A stretch of DNA of 64,000 bases from Asterella californica. Taxonomy: Eukaryota; Streptophyta; Marchantiopsida; Marchantiales; Aytoniaceae. The translations under genes were made by a program, and so were the position numbers. The notes below the pieces were generated by a model. The model saw nothing but the letters and a program-made list of their open reading frames with translations. It made no database searches and was not told the DNA's origin. Shown one piece after another: positions 44,136 through 53,885 of the stretch. The stretch spans positions 30,372,001 through 30,436,000 of the forward strand of contig JAYKYS010000007.1 of NCBI GenBank assembly GCA_036924285.1. The letters are read 5' to 3'. Position 1 is the first letter of the stretch; every line of letters begins with the position of its first letter.

Positions 44136-45079
44136 ACACATCGAAGTCAAATCGATTCGCACGTTGCGTTTGTTGTTCCTCGATACTTTGTATAGAGAAA
44201 AAGAGTAAATCCGATTCAAACGATTGCTACCTGCTGGAAAAGAGATATACCTTCTATACATAAGCAAACATACTTATCACTAGGCTTTAATTCACTATCA
44301 GTGCAAAATGATATTGTCTAGTTTAGTGAAACCTTGTCGTCCGCTTGGGAATTGAACTCAAGTGGACAGAAATGGATAGACCATCCGGACGGTCTGCAGA
44401 AAGAAATGAAATTGCAAATGTAAACAAAACAAAACAAAAATGTAAATTAGTGCAAGTATAGTGAAGGTCCGGAGAACTCCCACGTAGGTTGTTGGTGCCG
44501 TGACCGCAACCTCTGAATACATTATTTCGTCTTTCGCTCCAGTAAAACAAAAGCCTTGTCTAGTTCTTCATAAACAACGCATTATCTCCCTCGAGATCAA
44601 GAAGCTCGTTCATATAAGCTACAGTGACGTTCAGTTGCTAAGAAAAGGACTCTCTAGAAGGGGCATGAACAGCAGACGGATCCGCTCTCTCTGTCCTTCT
44701 CTCAGAACGAACTTCATTATTATCGTCGAGTGTGTTCTCATCCATATCACCTTACACTTCAACAGCTGGCGGATCAAGTCTACTGAGATCAACATTACAT
44801 AGTGACCACAGGTTCAGAGCAACAGTGACTACTTCATGTTCAAAAAATGAGCACTCACTATCAAAGCAATATAGTGGATAAGTGCACCGTCAGAATGTCA
44901 CATCAAACCTAGGGGCAGATGCGAAGGTTTGATCATATAACACGATGAGATGCTTGCATAACAAACAGTGGAATTGAGAAACGCATGGCATGAGCACGTC
45001 CACTTGTGTACATCAGTGTGATAGTTGTCAGCTACATGATGGGTGATGAGTTTATGCCATGTCACTCTAAATTGTTTCC
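44136..45079. other. Intergenic stretch, no gene recognised
   Basis: It holds short open frames on both strands without motifs. It lies between a copia tail and a MULE-like transposase remnant and may contain the 3' flank of the latter. Confidence 0.3.
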
Positions 45080-46060
45080 ATCACGAAGCGTGGACTCTAT
45101 CATTAAGCACTTGCTGTAACTGAGTCTGCATATCACCCACTAGGCTCTTTGCAACCACTAGAGTTAATCTATCGAGACGAGACCTGTTTAATCCATACTT
45201 GTAATCATGTTTCAACTTCCTCCAATGACTTTGGACTATATTTGTTGTCCTTGACAAACTTAAGAGCGGTTTCGACACTCGACCGAAGAGTTCTCACTTG
45301 AAAGGAGAGTACCACTCCCTTCACATATAATCTCATAAAAGCACGAGATTTTGCATCTTACACTAGTTGTAATTCTCCCTAACCGCACATTGATGCAGAG
45401 CTTTGCTATTTTTGAACCCACTTGTCATGTTTGGAATGGAGCGGCGAGAAATTATAGTGCCTTGTGAATAAGTTGATAAGCTCCCGCTGAGGTGTTATTG
45501 AAACCACATTTTGAGCTCCCTGCACTAAGCTAAGTACCCATAAAGGGTCTATGAATGGAAATACGAAAGAGACTTCAACTCTTGCATAAGAGCTATTAGC
45601 TTTACCTAATGACATGCATTTCACATCGACGTTAGCTTGAGCACGCTTTAGGCATAATTGGATATACATTGGGACAAAAGCTGCATGTAAAGCAGCGATC
45701 TGACTACTATCTTTGTTTGTGAGGGCAAATACTGATTGCAAACCTCTATCCATGAGAGCAACAAACCATGATATCAACACGGTTTTACGATATTGTTCAG
45801 AATCAACCCCGCAAGTTTTCTTACCATCGCTTATCCGGAGATAGAAACAGTATGATAACAGAACGTCGAATCTACCAAGATTTGCAGCTATCACAAATAA
45901 CTCAAAACGCATGGAGTTGATTTTGAACGTCGAGTCTATCACAATCTCACGTACGGCTCTTACATGCTCAAAAAAATGGGTGTGCAGAAAGCAAAGACTA
46001 TGTAGCTATCGATTCGATCATACAACGCTTGAATAAACTTCTTGGAAGCAAAATTCAAAC
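45080..46060 (-). pseudogene. MULE-like transposase remnant
   Basis: The minus-strand ORF 45942-45406 (178 codons) starts MIDSTFKINSMRFELFVIAA. It continues with ALTNKDSSQIAALHAAFVP and QLCLKRAQANVDVK. This matches the MULE transposase layout (IDSTFKTN, T-D-K-D, then an LC-x-x-H/K-x-x-RA segment). The N-terminal part (AVREIV before the ORF) extends it to about 46000. A further piece at 45278-45081 (NIVQSHWRKLKHDYKYGLN, SRLDRLTLVV) resembles the C-terminal E-containing helix and SWIM-adjacent part. The usual CLWH is CLKR, and there are stops between the pieces, so it is inactive. No terminal inverted repeats were found. Confidence 0.65.
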
Positions 46061-46269
46061 TTTGAATCAACAAAGAGACAGAATTCACTTGGTCATCTAT
46101 GTCACGTAGATACTATTTCGACTAGATCTCTGATATCCAGAAATTTACCTATGTCATCGTTATCCTCAAAGGGTTAATAATACCTCTGTTGTATTCGGTA
46201 CACCTCTGATTTGCAGATGTTTAAATTAACAATCAATTAAATTTGTTGGCTTACGGACGTGAGTCATAA

Positions 46270-46890
46270 GGACCTCTTGACTTGACTCTTGCAGGGAGTT
46301 CTTCATCGGCACGACCAAGAAAACGGCAAACATCAGCTGAAGAGTTGGTGGTGAAAATGCAGGAGCGTGAGGAGCAAGTGAAGAAGAACCTCGAGAAGAC
46401 GCACCAACGTTACGAAGCAGGTAAACAAGCATCGGTGGCAAGTGAAGTTTCAAGTGGGCGAAGAAGTATGGTTGAGTACAAAGAACTTCACCCTTCTAGA
46501 AGGAATTTAGGCTAAGTTCTCATCAAAGTTCACGGGACCTTTTGTCATTGTCAAGAATCCGAATGAAGATGTCTATATGTTAGACTTTCCTCCCGAGTGG
46601 CAGTTGCATCTGACTTTTCATGTTTCTTTACTAAAGAAATCTTCAAGGATGATTTGCGACCGGAGCGCGAACAAGTTCTCAGGCCTCAACCTGGTCGTGC
46701 AAGGTAAGCAGAATACGAGGTGGAGACCATTCTGCAATCGCGGCGTAAATCTAACCGGATGGAGTACTTTGACAAATGACGTGGATACCATTTGAAGGGC
46801 AACTTGGGTGTCAGAGGAAGAGCTAACACATGCAAGCGAAGTACTGGACCTCTTCAAACGGCAACAAGGACAACAAGGGCGTTAGCAAGA
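46270..46890 (+). pseudogene. Chromovirus integrase C-terminus with chromodomain
   Basis: The plus strand, across frames, reads KFQVGEEVWLSTKNFTLLEG, KFSSKFTGPFVIVKNPNED, YMLDFPPEWQLHLTFHVSLL and then a chromodomain: YEVETILQSRRKSNRMEYF, RGYHLKG and ATWVSEEELTHASEVLDLF. A stop follows at about 46885. This is the 3' end of a Ty3/gypsy chromovirus polyprotein. The chromodomain is thought to target integration to particular chromatin. Frameshifts and stops (for example after LLEG and after YFDK) make it a relic. It is unrelated to the intact gypsy at 49040, which lacks a chromodomain. Confidence 0.75.
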
Positions 46891-48544
46891 TGAGGACATC
46901 TCTTTCCAGCGAGGAGTAAAAGAACGACGAACTATACGAGTAGCAACTTGAGGCGACTTGGGCCGATGGACTTTGTAGCTTCGTCTTGTATTTTGTAGAA
47001 ATAAATATTTTATTTCTTGAATTTTATCTAAGTGTATTGGTAGTGCTTGGCTATGACTAGTTCTGATCAGATGCCTAAGATGTTGTCAAGAGGAGGAACG
47101 AAGCACACTCAAAGGAAGCGAGCTGGTTTGGATAAGCATCTAAATCAAGACTATGTCTTGATGACAAGACTTAGGTTTGCCGTAGCGTTGGCAAAGCAAG
47201 TATGAATTTTCATACTTGTCTTGGGGCTTGGGGTGATCTTGCGTTGCGATTTTCTAACTGCAAAGTAAACTTAGTCACGCATCTAAGTCAAATCAAGTTG
47301 CGATCAGAAAGTGAGTTTTGAGAGACCTCGTAAGTAGGTGTGAATACTTATAAGTTAGCAAGTTAGAATCTTAAATAGAATGTTTAGAAATTGCCAACTA
47401 GTTTTGTTTAGGGGTGGCCAAAAGATAAGGCTTTCTCCGAAACTAGTTGGAATTTTCTAAGTGTTCTAGCGACGACTTAAGATTCAAGCCAAGAAGAGAA
47501 TTGTGGGCTAGCTACCAGAATGCAATTCTGACGCCAAGGGGTTGACTACCCAATCTGAACTTGGTATTAACTTAAGGATCATTGTTGATGAGAGCATCAA
47601 TCTCCAAAGTGAGAATGAGTGTCTCGACCTCAATCTCAAGATCGGACGCAGACGCGAACAAGAAAACCCTAGTGGACTTGCACTAGGTTGTGAACGCTGC
47701 GAGTAGGACTGAACAGCTTGACCGGGAAGTCGAGATCAGATGAACCCTAAGGTTGGAACATTAGGTTAAGACATATGGGTCTATCCCAAGACGATCTCAG
47801 ACGAATGCTGATTTAAGGAGGTAAGTCTGAGAACGGCCGAAATTTAGATCTGAGACATAAGTCTAAGACGTGAGTCCGAGACGCAGAGGGACTGTGGTTC
47901 GAACACTGATCCGAACCATAGGGTTCGAGTCTGAGTCTAGATCACAGTTTCTCGAAAAAGGGCTAAGTGTTGAAGCTCCAGCGATGTTTTAGGTCTTGGA
48001 CAGAGATCCACATAAGATCTCTTTCCAAGACGAGTAATATATCATTGGAAAGGTCTCTGCGAGAGCTTTTCAATGATACGTAGAACACTTCGAACTGACC
48101 TCCGAGCTGAGAATTATGATCGATCTTGTGATCTGATTGTGATATAATTTTCAGGGACCAAAGAGGAGGACGTGGCCGCCGAGCAAGACTAAGGAACGAG
48201 TCGACGGGTTAGACCACCGTTCGAGAGCCTAGACCTAGACGGACATCACGGACCGTTGGACCGCTAGGTGTGCTAGAGGTACCGTTTAGGACCTTGGACT
48301 TTATAAGAATTTCGCCCCAAGTCATTTTATGACTTGCTCATGTTCGGGTCGACCTAGGCGGGTCTAGGTCGAGACTTAGAGAATGTTGAGCTAGATGATT
48401 AGGGAGACGGTCCGGCTCTGGTCCGGACCAAATAGAGTCAAGGTAAGTGGTGCATGGACGCTAACTTGTGATTGTGGTTTGCAGGTTAGCGGTGTAAATT
48501 TTGTGACCTACTGAGTAAGAGCTTCTGCTGGCGCAACAAGACGG
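46891..48544 (+). mobile_element. Probable LTR and 3' flank of the chromovirus
   Basis: It lies directly downstream of the chromodomain and has no coding potential. It contains runs such as GAGACGTGAGTCC/GAGTCTGAGTCTAG (47870-47940). I could not find the second LTR or exact ends, so the assignment rests on position only. It ends at the copia RT fragment near 48545. Confidence 0.35.
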
Positions 48545-49039
48545 TAGGTGCGCGAAACTCATAACTTGGAGGTTGTTGCATGTAGACCTCCTCCTCAAGA
48601 TTACCTTTGACGTGAAGACGTTCTTGAAGTCCATCTACTGCATCTTTCAACCTTTCTGAGTCGCAACTGGTATTACGATTCGAATAATTACCATCTTTGC
48701 AACTAGAGCAAAGGTCTCCTCAAAATCCACTCCATGTTGTTATGCGTAGCCCTTGGTTACTAATTGACCTTGTACCAACACACGATAAGATCCGAGTTGC
48801 GCTTGACCTTGAAGACTCACCTACAACCAGTTGTCTTCTTACCCTCATGTAAGTTCACCAACTCCCAAGTCTCTTGGTGGTGAAGCCCAGCAAGCTCAAT
48901 TTTCATAGCACTCACCCGTTGTGCATGCCTCCTCAAGTGAACTCGGTTCTTGTTTCTGAAGAACATTGGTCTTATATGCATGATGTGCAGCAATAAAACC
49001 TTCATAAATATACCTACTCACCGGATGCTTTGGCCGTTC
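48545..49039 (-). pseudogene. Copia reverse transcriptase N-terminal part, left of the gypsy insertion
   Basis: The minus strand from 49039 encodes PSSLEEACTTGE, ELAGLHHQETWELVNLHEGKKTTGCR (positions 48930-48817; key parts ETWELV and GKKTTGCR), then GVDFEETFALVAKMV and, in broken form, the segment up to LEEEVYMQQPPSYE (about 48590). This is the start of copia RT. It continues, across the gypsy element, the integrase-RT linker ending at 57800. Its left end at about 48545 is abrupt, with no RT catalytic YVDD and no RNase H. Confidence 0.8.
49036..49039. repeat. Target site duplication of the gypsy element, left copy
   Basis: GTTC just before the 5' LTR, repeated at 57800-57803 just after the 3' LTR. 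The flanking copia reading frame is restored if the element and one GTTC are removed, which supports this 4-bp duplication. Confidence 0.85.
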
Positions 49040-49953
49040 TGTAACGACCTATGTTACACATAGGAAGTTTGTCTATTAGTAAGGTGTTTAGTTATAACTA
49101 AGTGTTGAGAATGTTTATTGGCTGCCAAAGTACTTTAAGGAGGTATCAAGTTAGTCATGACTAGCTAAAAGTTAGTTATGGTTAAACTTAGCTGTACTTT
49201 TGGCAGAATTCAGATATTTGCTAAAGAGTGAGCACTACTATCTTGTCATCTTGTCTAAAAGGTAGAAAGGAGGTGGAAAGTATCCCTTATCTCCTTTTTG
49301 ACTTGATATTAGTGGTTGGATTAAAGTTGTGGACTTTGTGGGCATTAAAAACAAGAAGAGATTCCACATGTTTCCTTTTTAGTGGGTCCTAGTGTAGAGG
49401 GGGGTGGAAATTCGAGATTCCTTGAGAATATTCCAGAATCCTTCTAGAAGTTGTTGACTTTGAAGGAATAAGCCCATGTGAAAAGGTAAAAAGCCCATGT
49501 GATCAATGCTTTTACCTTAAGTAATATCTTAGTAAAACCCGGTAAAAGTAGTTACGGCTGAGTTACCGGGGGTACCAAAGTAAAAACATAGAATGTATAA
49601 ATAGAGGAGTAGAAAAGAGCTCCTCATCCTTGTTTTCACATTGTCGTAATGACAACTTGAGTAATATAGAGAGTGTGGGACATTTTTAGCATGTGAGAAC
49701 TTGAGAGACGTCGTTAGAATGGAGGATTTTAGTGGATGAGATTATGGAGATTTTAGTTGATAAGTTTGTGGGTGTATGAATGAGAGTGAACTTAGCATTT
49801 TTCCCTTCAAGATTCATGGTGTGCTTCCATCAAAGCCATCAGAGGTGACCCCTGAGTGAGAGACAGGCCCGACAGTTGCAGATTCGTGGATGACGATCGT
49901 GGAGGTTGAGAGATCGGGGTGTAGTTGATCGTTAGGATCGCGGAGGGTTTACA
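49040..49953 (+). repeat. 5' LTR of the gypsy element
   Basis: Starts TGTAACGACC and ends GGTTTACA (TG...CA). The first 19 bases contain a small palindrome (TGTAAC...GTTACA). A TATA box (TATAAATAG) lies at 49596-49604, giving a probable transcription start about 30 bp further on, so U3 is roughly 580 bp. Differences from the 3' LTR were noted near 49614, 49850, 49920 and 49937. Confidence 0.95.
49596..49604 (+). promoter_or_regulatory. TATA box of the gypsy LTR promoter
   Basis: TATAAATAG in the middle of the LTR, at the position expected for the U3-R boundary. The same sequence is at 57442-57450 in the 3' LTR. Confidence 0.65.
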
Positions 49954-49957
49954 TTTT

Positions 49958-49976
49958 TGGTTCCGTTGCCGGGACC
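49958..49976 (+). other. Primer binding site
   Basis: TGGTTCCGTTGCCGGGACC begins four bases after the 5' LTR. It resembles the TGGCGCCGTTGCCGGGGA primer site (tRNA-Asp type) of many plant gypsy elements but differs at several bases. The primer tRNA would need a 3' end reading ...CGGCAACGGAACCA; which tRNA this is was not determined. Confidence 0.6.
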
Positions 49977-50249
49977 TCACTTGAAGGGATCGTTGAACGA
50001 TGTTTAGAGTTCAGTTCTATATTCGACAAAAGGAGATTATGAGAGAGCACATGGAGAGAACGTTGAGAGGAGAGAGAGCTAACGCGATGTTAGCAACGTT
50101 AGAACCTTTCGTGTATCCCGTAGTGATATATGACGCGTTCGAAGTCATTCTTTACATCTTGTTCACTTAGAAAGGGTTTGAGGAGAGTTGAAAGAGTGTG
50201 CAACAAGAGTTGGAGAGGAAGGAGGAGAGAAAAGTTATTAGAGGAGATA

Positions 50250-50725
50250 AATTTGTGAGTTTAGAAATTCTGCTCTTTGGAAAATTTGTACAGTCGCTGT
50301 CAACTTTTCTGTGAATTTTATTTTCCTGTGATACTTTCCAATGTTTTAGATTGGCTGATAACCTATCTAAGACAAAAGAAATCATAGGAAAAGGTGGTCT
50401 AGAGAGGGAGCAATGAATTTTCAAAGTTGAGGGGGTCTATTCGTGAGAGTTGAGGAATTCTGTTATCTGAAAAAAATTTACAGTCATTGTCAGATTTTCT
50501 GTGAATTTTATTTTCCTGAGAAACTTTCCAGTATTTTAGAGTGGCTGATAAGCTATCCAGGACAAAAGAAATCATGAGAAGATGAGGTCTGAAGAGGGAG
50601 AAAGAATTTTTCAAAGTGGAGGGGGTTGACAACCACGAGGGAAGTGAAAATATATAAATTTCAGTTCTCTGAAAATTTGTACAGTCATCACCATCTCTTC
50701 TGATTGGGGAAGTTTCTGTTGAAAC
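50250..50725 (+). repeat. Tandem duplication in the gypsy leader
   Basis: A unit of about 195 bp is present twice (about 50250-50445 and 50446-50640), with a partial third copy to 50725. Shared words are TTTTCTGTGAATTTTATTTTCCTG, here as TTCTGTGAATTTTATTTTCC at about 50303 and 50497, and AAAGAAATCAT at about 50379 and 50565. It lies between primer site and first leader ORF, in the region that usually holds packaging signals. Confidence 0.8.
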
Positions 50726-50841
50726 TTCATGATTTAGTAGCTTGGAGGTTGAGCTACTGGAGATAACAAAAATCTTGGAGAGATCTCTTACCAACTAAGA
50801 GATACACGTTTCGGCATACAAGGAGGTCTTGAAGATACTTC

Positions 50842-51159
50842 ATGGAGAATCCTGTTCGAATGACGAGGTGGAAGAAGAGACGTTTAGGAGTTCGAACAGA
50901 GACGGAGAAGCCCAAGTTGAGTATAGACGAGTTACGAACCCGCATCTATAGCACTTGGGGTGCCCTCTTTACCCTATACGAAGAAGCTTCCGCGACCATT
51001 GGCACAGATTTGAAGAAAGTCGAGTTTAAAGCATCATTCACTGTGGAGGCCACGAATGCTCCTGGTGAAGTAGAGTTGGATTTTTACAAGAGTGAGTTCA
51101 AGATGTCTGTTGTGATTAGTACAAACGATGGTGAGGAGGATCATATCTTCGATAGTTAA
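50842..51159 (+). CDS. Leader ORF 1 of the gypsy element, unknown function
   Basis: 105 codons from ATG at 50842. The product begins MENPVRMTRWKKRRLG with a basic N-terminus, then RIYSTWGALFTLYEEASATI and an acidic C-terminal part ending HIFDS. I recognise no family. It is complete (ATG to TAA) in a leader that otherwise has many stops, and it is followed by a second ORF before gag. It could be an accessory protein, or an ancestral exon of gag that is expressed by splicing. Confidence 0.5.
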   Translation: MENPVRMTRWKKRRLGVRTETEKPKLSIDELRTRIYSTWGALFTLYEEASATIGTDLKKVEFKASFTVEATNAPGEVELDFYKSEFKMSVVISTNDGEEDHIFDS

Positions 51160-51282
51160 TTTTAGATTAGATTTTATTTCGTGTATAGCATGTATAATAC
51201 ACGATTTCCAATATAAAGCTCGGAAGAGTTAAGAAAGTGAGGTAGAATTATTTTCCTCTATGATATTTTGTCCACTTAATGG

Positions 51283-51774
51283 TTGAGAAGGTGCAACATG
51301 AGTGGAAATTCAAAAGATTGGAAAGTTAGACGTAGAAACCTTCCTCAAGGTTTAGATGTCATAGTAAGTGTCGGAGAAAGTTCGAGAGAGATTATCGTCG
51401 AGTTTGAAAACCCTAGTACTAAACCTCAAGTAGAATCTCCGAGGAGAAGAGTAGAAACCGACTTGTGGTGTTATTTCTGTAGAGGGTTGGGACACAAAGT
51501 AGTGAATTGTCCAACTAGAATCAGAACCGAGAGAGCTAAAGGGAAGCGGGAGTTTACTGATTTAAGTCTTCGAGTGGGTCCATCGTCACCAGCGCCAATT
51601 CATCTTCTAGGCGAAGATCCTTGTCCAAGTTGTGGAGTGGGTGATCTATCCAGAGGACACAAGTGCGTCGATGTGGCCGCCCTACTTACGTCAGTAGTCG
51701 AGAAGTTGGACGAGACTCAAAGAGCTGAGATGGAGAAGTTGTCGACTTCAAAAGAGGACTCAGCCGAGTTGTGA
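51283..51774 (+). CDS. Leader ORF 2 of the gypsy element, zinc-knuckle protein
   Basis: 163 codons. It contains CYFCRGLGHKVVNC, a perfect CX2CX4HX4C zinc knuckle, and further on CPSCGVGDLSRGHKC, a second Cys/His cluster. The N-terminal half is basic (KVRRRNLPQGL), which suits nucleic acid binding. Met at 51283 is the first in frame; Met at 51298 (MSGN) is an alternative with the better start. A zinc-knuckle protein in front of gag, where gag has its own knuckle, is unusual. An RNA-binding accessory role is inference. Confidence 0.55.
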   Translation: MRRCNMSGNSKDWKVRRRNLPQGLDVIVSVGESSREIIVEFENPSTKPQVESPRRRVETDLWCYFCRGLGHKVVNCPTRIRTERAKGKREFTDLSLRVGPSSPAPIHLLGEDPCPSCGVGDLSRGHKCVDVAALLTSVVEKLDETQRAEMEKLSTSKEDSAEL

Positions 51775-51986
51775 TGGAGATCGTCATTCGGATGGTGGAG
51801 AAGGCGGTGATGCGACTCAGGCTCATGATTACCTTGGGAGAAGAGATGGCACAAGAGGTGTTGTTACAACCATTTCCTTTTATTTTACCTATGGTAGATT
51901 ATTCACGAATGGAATTGGTGATGTTCGTGCTCTTTTAGCGAGTAGTTATTGCACGAAAATTGGAAGTGTAGAAGAGTAGTTACAAG

Positions 51987-52910
51987 ATGGGGAAGTTACC
52001 AGTGTTTCATGGGAAGGACAATGAAGATGTAGAACCATTTGTACGAGATTTCAAAAGGGGTTGCATCGGAAACAACGTGAGAAGGAAGGAAGAATGGGTG
52101 TTGTTACTGCCAGAGTTTTTAGAAGATTTTGCTCTTACGTGGTATGAAGACCGAGTGAAGAGCAAGACACCTGGTGCAGTTGAGGACACATGGGAGACGT
52201 TGAGTAATGCACTCATCGAAGAATTTCTTCCAGAAGAGAGTTATGAGAAGCTCATGGTGGAGCTTACTCATTTGAAGCAACGAGACGACGAGAAAGTTCG
52301 GCAATATGCCGAAAGGGTGGATAAGTTGGAGCAACGGTTTCGGACGGTCCTACGGAAGAGTGGAGACAATGTGGAGCTAACGATGGCGGGGATTGGAGCA
52401 GTGTTGACCAAGAACTTGGTGGGAGGGTTGAGGCCTTCAATTCGAACCCAAGTGAGGTACGAGAAGCCAGCAACCAAAGCGGAGGCCATCAAGATTACGA
52501 CAAACATGGAAGAGAGTTTGGATGAAGGAGATATCATCCAACCTCATCATGCTGCTCTGGTGTCGACTCCGACTCCTGGTGTAGTCACAACGATCGCACC
52601 TGCACCATCACAATTGATGATTGCTTCAACGTCAACTCCTACTCCAACGGTGGTGCCAAGACCGTTTGTCCCAACAACGATGTCTACTGCCACCTCTGAT
52701 TTTCATGCCGAGCTGAAGAGCATCACCGATACTCTTGCGGATCTCAAGATAAACGTGGTGCAGTTACGAGAATGGAGGAACAAAGGTGGAGGAGGAGGTC
52801 AAAGAGGTTACAACAACAATCCCAACCGAGGAAATCAAGGTAACTTTGGAGGCAACCAAGGTAACTTTGGAGGAATCACTTGTTGGACGTGTGGAGGTTC
52901 TCATTTCTAG
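51987..52910 (+). CDS. gag: Gag (capsid) of the gypsy element, ending at TAG in the zinc knuckle
   Basis: 307 codons from MGKLPVFHGKDNEDVEPFVR. It has the gypsy capsid signature: FALTWYEDRVKSKTPGAVED, ALIEEFLPEESYEKLMVELT, LKQRDDEKVRQYAERVDKLE. A Pro/Thr-rich linker and a Gly/Asn repeat (two copies of NQGNFGG) follow, and then a knuckle CWTCGGSHF interrupted by TAG just before RNC. The frame after TAG continues without shift into protease. The stop could be a mutation, or a readthrough codon; the base after TAG is C but the context is not the CARYYA type. Confidence 0.88.
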   Translation: MGKLPVFHGKDNEDVEPFVRDFKRGCIGNNVRRKEEWVLLLPEFLEDFALTWYEDRVKSKTPGAVEDTWETLSNALIEEFLPEESYEKLMVELTHLKQRDDEKVRQYAERVDKLEQRFRTVLRKSGDNVELTMAGIGAVLTKNLVGGLRPSIRTQVRYEKPATKAEAIKITTNMEESLDEGDIIQPHHAALVSTPTPGVVTTIAPAPSQLMIASTSTPTPTVVPRPFVPTTMSTATSDFHAELKSITDTLADLKINVVQLREWRNKGGGGGQRGYNNNPNRGNQGNFGGNQGNFGGITCWTCGGSHF

Positions 52911-53885
52911 CGAAATTGTCCTAACAACGGAGCAAGAGGTGCCGAAGCCGTCAGAATGAATGTGGGTGGAGGAAATCCATCACAAGGACGAGACAAGGGG
53001 GTGGCTACTATCGATGTCGTACGAGATCCCATCTACGAGAAAGGAGAGAGTTCAAACTCTTCTCATGCACCGGTGGAGCTTTTAGCTCAAGAAAGGAAAA
53101 GAACTCAATTTTCTGATGAACCGGTTTTCATGGAGGAGTCAGCAAGTAGAAGTACTCGTTCGAGTAATGTTTCGAGTACACCAAGGGAGCCAAGAAGGAA
53201 GCTGGGAATGGCGGATTTCACCATTTCATCTTCCCAAGCGAGATATGATGTGGTTGAAGATGTGGGTGCTCAGAAAGCCAACATCACTGTTGGACAACTG
53301 ATCGCACTTAATCCCAGCTTACGAAGGGAACTCAGAGGAGGACTGAGTTCTAAGAGAAGCAAGAAGAAGAAATCCAAGAACAAGACATCAAAGTCTGTGG
53401 GAGTTGATGTGGTGGATGTGCATGCTTCAGAGGTATGCACTAGGGCTTCAAAGATTGAAGTCCGGTTGAATGGTCACTACGTCTCTGACGTATTGGTGGA
53501 TGGAGGATCGGCTGTCAACGCCATATCGGAGAGGTTGATGAAGAAGTTGGGGATGGAACCAACTCGCCCGGCTAGCATTGTCGTGGGGATGGCTAACAAG
53601 CAACGGGTAAGACCTCTTGGTGTGTTAGAGAAGGTGGTCGTGTCTGTGATGGGAGTTCAAACATTGATGTCCTTTCAAGTGTTAAAGGACTCTAGTTATG
53701 ATTTGCTCCTAGGTAGGCCTTGGTTGAGAGCTGTGCGCACCATTGATAGGTGGCACAAGGGATACTTACGGATTGGGCCTAGAGATCATAGAGTGATAGT
53801 TCCTCTCTCGGGTGTTGGAGTTGTGACTTCTGACTCTGATAGACCCACTAGTGACTACTGGGAATCTGATACGGAGGATGATTAG
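52911..53885 (+). CDS. Protease region of the gypsy polyprotein
   Basis: In the same frame as gag. It starts with the second half of the gag zinc knuckle, passes through a Ser/Arg-rich linker and a Lys-rich KRSKKKKSKNKTSK, and reaches the aspartic protease with SDVLVDGGSAVNAIS (active-site DGGS, about 53485-53530), PLGVLEKVVVSVMGVQ and SYDLLLGRPWL (about 53700). It ends at TAG 53883-53885, after which the same frame stays open into RT. An internal Met lies at 52956, but translation was presumably from gag by readthrough in an intact copy. Confidence 0.85.
   Translation, partial: RNCPNNGARGAEAVRMNVGGGNPSQGRDKGVATIDVVRDPIYEKGESSNSSHAPVELLAQERKRTQFSDEPVFMEESASRSTRSSNVSSTPREPRRKLGMADFTISSSQARYDVVEDVGAQKANITVGQLIALNPSLRRELRGGLSSKRSKKKKSKNKTSKSVGVDVVDVHASEVCTRASKIEVRLNGHYVSDVLVDGGSAVNAISERLMKKLGMEPTRPASIVVGMANKQRVRPLGVLEKVVVSVMGVQTLMSFQVLKDSSYDLLLGRPWLRAVRTIDRWHKGYLRIGPRDHRVIVPLSGVGVVTSDSDRPTSDYWESDTEDD

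Noticed and set aside
47860..47960. GGTTCGAGTCTGAG/GGTTCGAACACTG resemble tRNA T-arms
   Set aside because: No acceptor stem or A box at the right distance.
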